Positions 60,524 through 64,000 of a stretch of DNA of 64,000 nt are shown one piece after another; position 1 is the stretch's first letter; each line of letters opens with the position of its first letter. The position numbers and the translations under genes were made by a program. The stretch covers positions 186,001 through 250,000 of the forward strand of contig OZ255841.1 in the NCBI GenBank assembly GCA_965277835.1, read 5' to 3'. The DNA comes from Arcticimaribacter sp965277835. GTDB taxonomy: Bacteria > Bacteroidota > Bacteroidia > Flavobacteriales > Flavobacteriaceae. The notes below the pieces were generated by a model. That model did not search any database. It saw nothing but the letters and a program-made list of their open reading frames with translations, and was not told the DNA's origin.

Positions 60524-62217
60524 TAAAGGTCAAAACAATTAATTAGTTTTTGGCAATAGTCTGCCAATTTTTTCTTGGTTTCAATATATTGAGAATGTTT
60601 TTCAAGTTTTGTATTTACGCTAAAATAAAGCTTTATTTTGGGTTCGGTACCACTAGGGCGAATAGCAATTTGACTTTTATCGTCTAAAGTAAAACGTAAT
60701 ACATTAGATTTTGGAAAAGACAAAGGCGTTTCAGTGCCATTAGCAAAAAATGTTTTTTGTTTTTGAAAATCATCAATTTTAAACACATTCACTCCTTCAA
60801 ATGTTTTAGGCGGGTTTACCCTAAGGCTGTGCATTATGGTATTAATTTCTTCAACTCCTTTTTTTCCTTTCTTAACTATCGAAATTAGTTCTTCGTGATA
60901 AAGCCCAAATTGCACATAACTATCAATAAGATATTCATAAAGCGAACTTCCTTTACTTTTTTGAAAAGCAGCAATTTCTGTAGCAAGTAGGGCAGATGCT
61001 ATGGCGTCTTTGTCGCGTACTTTATCGCCAACCATATAACCAAAACTTTCTTCACCTCCGCTAATAAAAGTTTGATGCGGATAATCTTCAATCATTTTTG
61101 CAATCCACTTAAACCCTGTTAAACCTACTTTATATTCCACGCCATAATGCTCTGCTAATTCTTGCATCATTGGTGTAGAAACAATTGTGGAACCAATAAA
61201 ATGTGAACTCGAAAGTTCTGCTTTTTTTTGTTCTAAAAGATATCGAGTAAGTACAACCATAGCCTGGTTACCGTTTAACAACTCGAAAGCTCCATCTAAG
61301 TTTCGAATGGCTAACCCAAAGCGGTCTGCATCTGGGTCGGTACCAATAACAAAGTCGGCGTTGAGTTCTTTTGCTTTCTCAATTCCCATTTCAAGGCTTT
61401 CGGGATCTTCGGGATTTGGCGAAACAACTGTAGGGAAATCTCCATTGGGTGTTTCCTGTTCTTTTACACTATGAAAGTTAATATAACCAGCTGCTTCAAA
61501 GACTTTGGGCATTATGGTGGCTGCCGTACCGTGAAGAGAAGTGAAAACAACTGAAAAATTATTTTTATACGTATTGGCTAAGGTGCTAACTTTTATAGAA
61601 TTTTCACAGAAGGCATTATCTATTTCAGAATCAATTAAATTAATTTTCTCTGGATTAGATTTAAAGTTGATTGTATTAAAATCTACCCGTTCAATTTGAG
61701 TGATAATATTATAATCGTGAGGTGGCACAATTTGACCTCCATCTTGCCAATATACCTTATATCCGTTATACTCTGGCGGATTATGCGAGGCTGTTAACAT
61801 CACGCCACAATGTGCATTTAAATATCGTACGGCAAACGATAATTCAGGGGTAGGTCGCAAATCAGAGAAAATATATACCTCAATATTGTTAGCAGAAAAT
61901 ACATTGGCAACGGTTTGCGCTAAAGATTTACTATTATGGCGACAATCATAGGCTATTACAACTTTTATAGGTGTGTTTGGAAACGTTTTTTGTAGATACT
62001 GAGACAGTCCTTGTGTATTTTTTCCTAAGGTATATTTGTTAATACGATTAGTACCCACACCCATAATGCCTCGCATGCCACCTGTTCCAAATTCTAGGTT
62101 TTTATAAAACGAATCTTCAAGCTCAATAGGGTTTTTCATTAGCTCAGACACCTTAGTTTGCGTATCTGTATCAAATGGGTAACCTTGCCAAAGTTTAGCT
62201 TTTTCGAGGATATTCAT
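60523..62217 (-). CDS. Phosphoglucomutase/phosphomannomutase family enzyme
   Basis: A 564-residue alpha-D-phosphohexomutase, probably interconverting glucose-1- and glucose-6-phosphate. The phosphoserine loop is LTASHNPPEYNGYKVYW, the Mg loop GTDPDADRFGLA, the sugar loop GGEESFGYMVG and the phosphate loop RPSGTEPKIKLYF. The length of about 560 and the SHFIGSTIVST segment place it in the PgcA-like group. It overlaps the glycosyltransferase gene by 1 base and the ABC exporter gene by 1 base. Supplies hexose-1-phosphate for envelope sugars. Confidence 0.95.
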   Translation of the reverse strand: MNILEKAKLWQGYPFDTDTQTKVSELMKNPIELEDSFYKNLEFGTGGMRGIMGVGTNRINKYTLGKNTQGLSQYLQKTFPNTPIKVVIAYDCRHNSKSLAQTVANVFSANNIEVYIFSDLRPTPELSFAVRYLNAHCGVMLTASHNPPEYNGYKVYWQDGGQIVPPHDYNIITQIERVDFNTINFKSNPEKINLIDSEIDNAFCENSIKVSTLANTYKNNFSVVFTSLHGTAATIMPKVFEAAGYINFHSVKEQETPNGDFPTVVSPNPEDPESLEMGIEKAKELNADFVIGTDPDADRFGLAIRNLDGAFELLNGNQAMVVLTRYLLEQKKAELSSSHFIGSTIVSTPMMQELAEHYGVEYKVGLTGFKWIAKMIEDYPHQTFISGGEESFGYMVGDKVRDKDAIASALLATEIAAFQKSKGSSLYEYLIDSYVQFGLYHEELISIVKKGKKGVEEINTIMHSLRVNPPKTFEGVNVFKIDDFQKQKTFFANGTETPLSFPKSNVLRFTLDDKSQIAIRPSGTEPKIKLYFSVNTKLEKHSQYIETKKKLADYCQKLINCFDL

Positions 62218-63164
62218 TATTTTTTTAAAGTTTCACGAATGGTGTAGTGCTGTGTATTCTTTTTTTGGTTTATCCAAAGTTCTCCCAAAAAGCCAGCGAC
62301 AAAGAATTGTGTTCCCAAAATCATTGTGGTTAATGCAATATAAAATTCGGGTCGTTGTGTAATTAAGCGACCGTCTGTGTTGAAATATAACTTATCGGCT
62401 CCTAAAAAAAGAGCGCTACAAAAACCAATTATAAACATTATAATTCCCCAAAAACCAAAAAAGTGCATAGGGCGTTTTCCAAATTTATTAAGGAAACTCA
62501 GTGTAACAAGGTCAAGAAAACCATTAACAAATCTATTCCACCCAAACTTTGTAGTACCATATTTTCGTGCCTGATGCTGTACAATCTGTTCTTCAATTTT
62601 AGTGAAACCAGCGTGGGCAGCTAGTACAGGAATAAAACGGTGCATTTCTCCAAAAACGGCTATGGTTTTTATAACATCTTTTTTATAGGCTTTTATACCA
62701 CAATTAAAATCGTGTAGTTTTATACCAGAAGTTCGGCGGGCTACCCAGTTAAATAGTTTTGAAGGTATGTTTTTTAAGAACAAGGAATCATATCGCTTTT
62801 TTTTCCAACCCGATATTAAATCTAAATCCTCATTTAGTATTCTATTATATAGATTGATAATTTCGCTAGGAGCGTCTTGCAAATCGGCATCTAGTGTAAT
62901 AACCACATTGCCCGATGACTGAGCAAAGCCTGCATGCAGTGCTTGAGATTTACCAAAATTATTAGAAAACCGTATGCCATAGGTGTTCCTATGTGACTGA
63001 TGCAATTTTAGAATTTCTTTCCAAGAACTATCTGTGCTTCCATCGTCAATAAAAATAATTTCGAATTCTATTTTGGTCGAAGTTAGCTCATCTAAAATCC
63101 ACTGATGCAATTCAGGAAGAGATTCTGCTTCGTTTAGAAGCGGTATAATAATCGATAAATCCAT
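62217..63164 (-). CDS. GT2 glycosyltransferase (polyprenyl-phosphate type) with C-terminal membrane helices
   Basis: A 315-residue inner-membrane-associated glycosyltransferase of the dolichol-phosphate-mannose-synthase/ArnC type. The nucleotide-sugar motifs IDDGSTDSSW and ITLDADLQDAPSEI (DxD), then QHQARKYGTTKFGWNRFVNG, are typical. Two helices follow at about 232-252 and 268-290. It probably loads a sugar on undecaprenyl phosphate. It lies upstream of the phosphoglucomutase gene with a 1-base overlap and follows DUF4199 after 34 bases. Confidence 0.94.
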   Translation of the reverse strand: MDLSIIIPLLNEAESLPELHQWILDELTSTKIEFEIIFIDDGSTDSSWKEILKLHQSHRNTYGIRFSNNFGKSQALHAGFAQSSGNVVITLDADLQDAPSEIINLYNRILNEDLDLISGWKKKRYDSLFLKNIPSKLFNWVARRTSGIKLHDFNCGIKAYKKDVIKTIAVFGEMHRFIPVLAAHAGFTKIEEQIVQHQARKYGTTKFGWNRFVNGFLDLVTLSFLNKFGKRPMHFFGFWGIIMFIIGFCSALFLGADKLYFNTDGRLITQRPEFYIALTTMILGTQFFVAGFLGELWINQKKNTQHYTIRETLKK

Positions 63165-63198
63165 AGCTTTTACTATTGCAAAGCTACAAAATTATAGC

Positions 63199-63723
63199 TT
63201 ATTCTGGGCGATTACGTTTTAGGAATAATCCAGTAACTAGCGAGATAATAAGCCCAAAAAAGAGGCTGATAATGATTATAAATGCACTACTAATCATAGG
63301 TCCAGAAAACTTTTCTTGCATAGATTCTACCTGAGCAATCATTTCTGGTGTTGCTGTGGGGTTCTTTTCTAAAAATTGATCCATTCCCGCCTGAAGCGTT
63401 TTGCTCATCATCTCAGGGTCTAATACGTTAGACAGTAAAAGAAAATATACAACACCAATTATTGCGCTAATTGCGGTAGTTCCAAGCCCTATTTTTATGC
63501 CTTGCCCTAAACTCATAAAACCACCGTTATCTTTTCGATAGGTGTATTGTGCAAACCCAATAACACTTAATGAAATAACAAGGTTTACAATATTTATACT
63601 GGTTTCTCTTTTCCAATGCATATCTAAGAAAAATAACATAAGCCCAAATGCCACAGAAATTCCTGCTAGTATAACGCCATATTGTTGTGCATATTTTTTG
63701 ATTGGTAAATCTTGATTTTCCAT
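63199..63723 (-). CDS. DUF4199 membrane protein
   Basis: A 174-residue protein with four helices (about 16-31, 40-57, 76-97 and 145-166), belonging to the DUF4199 family found throughout Bacteroidota. The stretch YTYRKDNGGFMSLGQGIKIGLG between helices 2 and 3 is characteristic. It heads the minus-strand operon that continues with GT2, phosphoglucomutase and an ABC exporter. Function unknown. Confidence 0.9.
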   Translation of the reverse strand: MENQDLPIKKYAQQYGVILAGISVAFGLMLFFLDMHWKRETSINIVNLVISLSVIGFAQYTYRKDNGGFMSLGQGIKIGLGTTAISAIIGVVYFLLLSNVLDPEMMSKTLQAGMDQFLEKNPTATPEMIAQVESMQEKFSGPMISSAFIIIISLFFGLIISLVTGLFLKRNRPE

Positions 63724-63757
63724 AATTACGTTGTTTTAAATTATTTAGTTTTTTAAG

Positions 63758-63789
63758 TTGGCTAAATTTAGAAAAAACAATTACATTTG
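63758..63789 (+). promoter_or_regulatory. Promoter of rpmE2
   Basis: TTG at 63758-63760 and TACATTTG at 63782-63789, 21 bases apart, match the Bacteroidota -33/-7 pattern. The leader to the ATG at 63813 would be about 17 bases. Confidence 0.65.
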
Positions 63790-63812
63790 CACACGATATT
63801 AAAATAATTTTT

Positions 63813-64000
63813 ATGAAGCCAGGTATACACCCAGAGAATTATAGGTTAGTAGCTTTTAAGGATATGTCAAATGATGATATTTTTTTGACAAAGTCAACTG
63901 TTAATGCAAAAGAAACTATAGAAGTTGAAGGAACAGAATATCCTTTAGTTAAACTTGAAATTTCGAGAACATCTCATCCTTACTACACAGGTAAAACGAA
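63813..64000 (+). CDS. rpmE2: 50S ribosomal protein L31 type B (partial, cut by window end)
   Basis: The first 62 codons are visible: MKPGIHPENYRLVAFKDMSN, then a strand with FLTKSTV and LVKLEISRTSHPYYTG. This is the zinc-free type-B L31 (no CxxC), a surface protein of the large ribosomal subunit. It has its own promoter. The 3' end lies beyond the window. It is divergent from DUF4199 by 89 bases. Confidence 0.93.
   Translation, partial: MKPGIHPENYRLVAFKDMSNDDIFLTKSTVNAKETIEVEGTEYPLVKLEISRTSHPYYTGKT

Overview
The window is a low-GC chromosomal segment from a member of the Bacteroidota, most likely a marine Flavobacteriaceae. Support comes from the many lipoproteins with short lipoboxes, the TonB receptor with an STN domain next to a FecR/ECF-sigma pair, Bacteroidota-type promoters (TAnnTTTG at -7, weak TTG at -33), families typical of the phylum (TIGR02757, DUF349, DUF4199, TSP3-OmpA) and the methylmalonyl-CoA pathway. 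No tRNA, rRNA, IS element or CRISPR array was seen.

Layout. 1-7.6 kb: a protein cut by the window edge (Cys/His motif plus membrane helix), endonuclease III without its Fe-S cysteines, a BCP peroxiredoxin, a conserved unknown, a metallo-beta-lactamase-fold hydrolase, and a minus-strand run of LolD-like ATPase, TIGR02757 protein, a dihydroorotase homologue without catalytic residues, and an esterase. 7.7-10.7 kb: a 1002-residue lipoprotein with InlB-type domains and seven Ig-like repeats. 11-18.7 kb: a VOC protein, then a plus-strand propionate/methylmalonyl-CoA operon (mce, meaB, a nitrilase, mutA, mutB) running into an OmpA-family gene. 18.7-22.4 kb: an S41 protease and a DUF349 protein.

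22.4-38.5 kb reads as a phosphodiester/sugar-phosphate utilisation region. It holds galT, galE and an OPA-type sugar-phosphate transporter, a strong terminator, a glycerophosphodiesterase lipoprotein, a TonB receptor with STN domain, FecR and a divergent ECF sigma factor. Two tandem CotH-kinase proteins, glycerol-3-phosphate dehydrogenase and a 5'-nucleotidase lipoprotein follow. A plausible reading is outer-membrane uptake and sensing of a glycerophosphodiester, periplasmic release of glycerol-3-phosphate, import by the OPA carrier and oxidation by GlpD. No glycerol kinase or galactokinase is visible here.

38.6-51 kb is housekeeping and accessory: a putative sugar O-methyltransferase, M24 and M20 metallopeptidases, OxyR, a cyclophilin, a Nudix CoA pyrophosphatase, an acyltransferase, a second ECF sigma factor with a membrane partner, a Cu/Zn superoxide dismutase, two Tat-exported sugar-metabolism proteins, a YwqK-like lipoprotein and an SCP2 protein.

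51-64 kb holds purL, rsmB, an MsbA-like ABC exporter, phosphoglucomutase, a GT2 glycosyltransferase, DUF4199 and the start of rpmE2. Between rsmB and purL sits a 755-residue protein of unknown family made of five degenerate repeats. It is bracketed by direct copies of the 3' end of rsmB and its downstream spacer. This looks like a gene cassette inserted at the end of rsmB and is the best candidate in the window for something undescribed.
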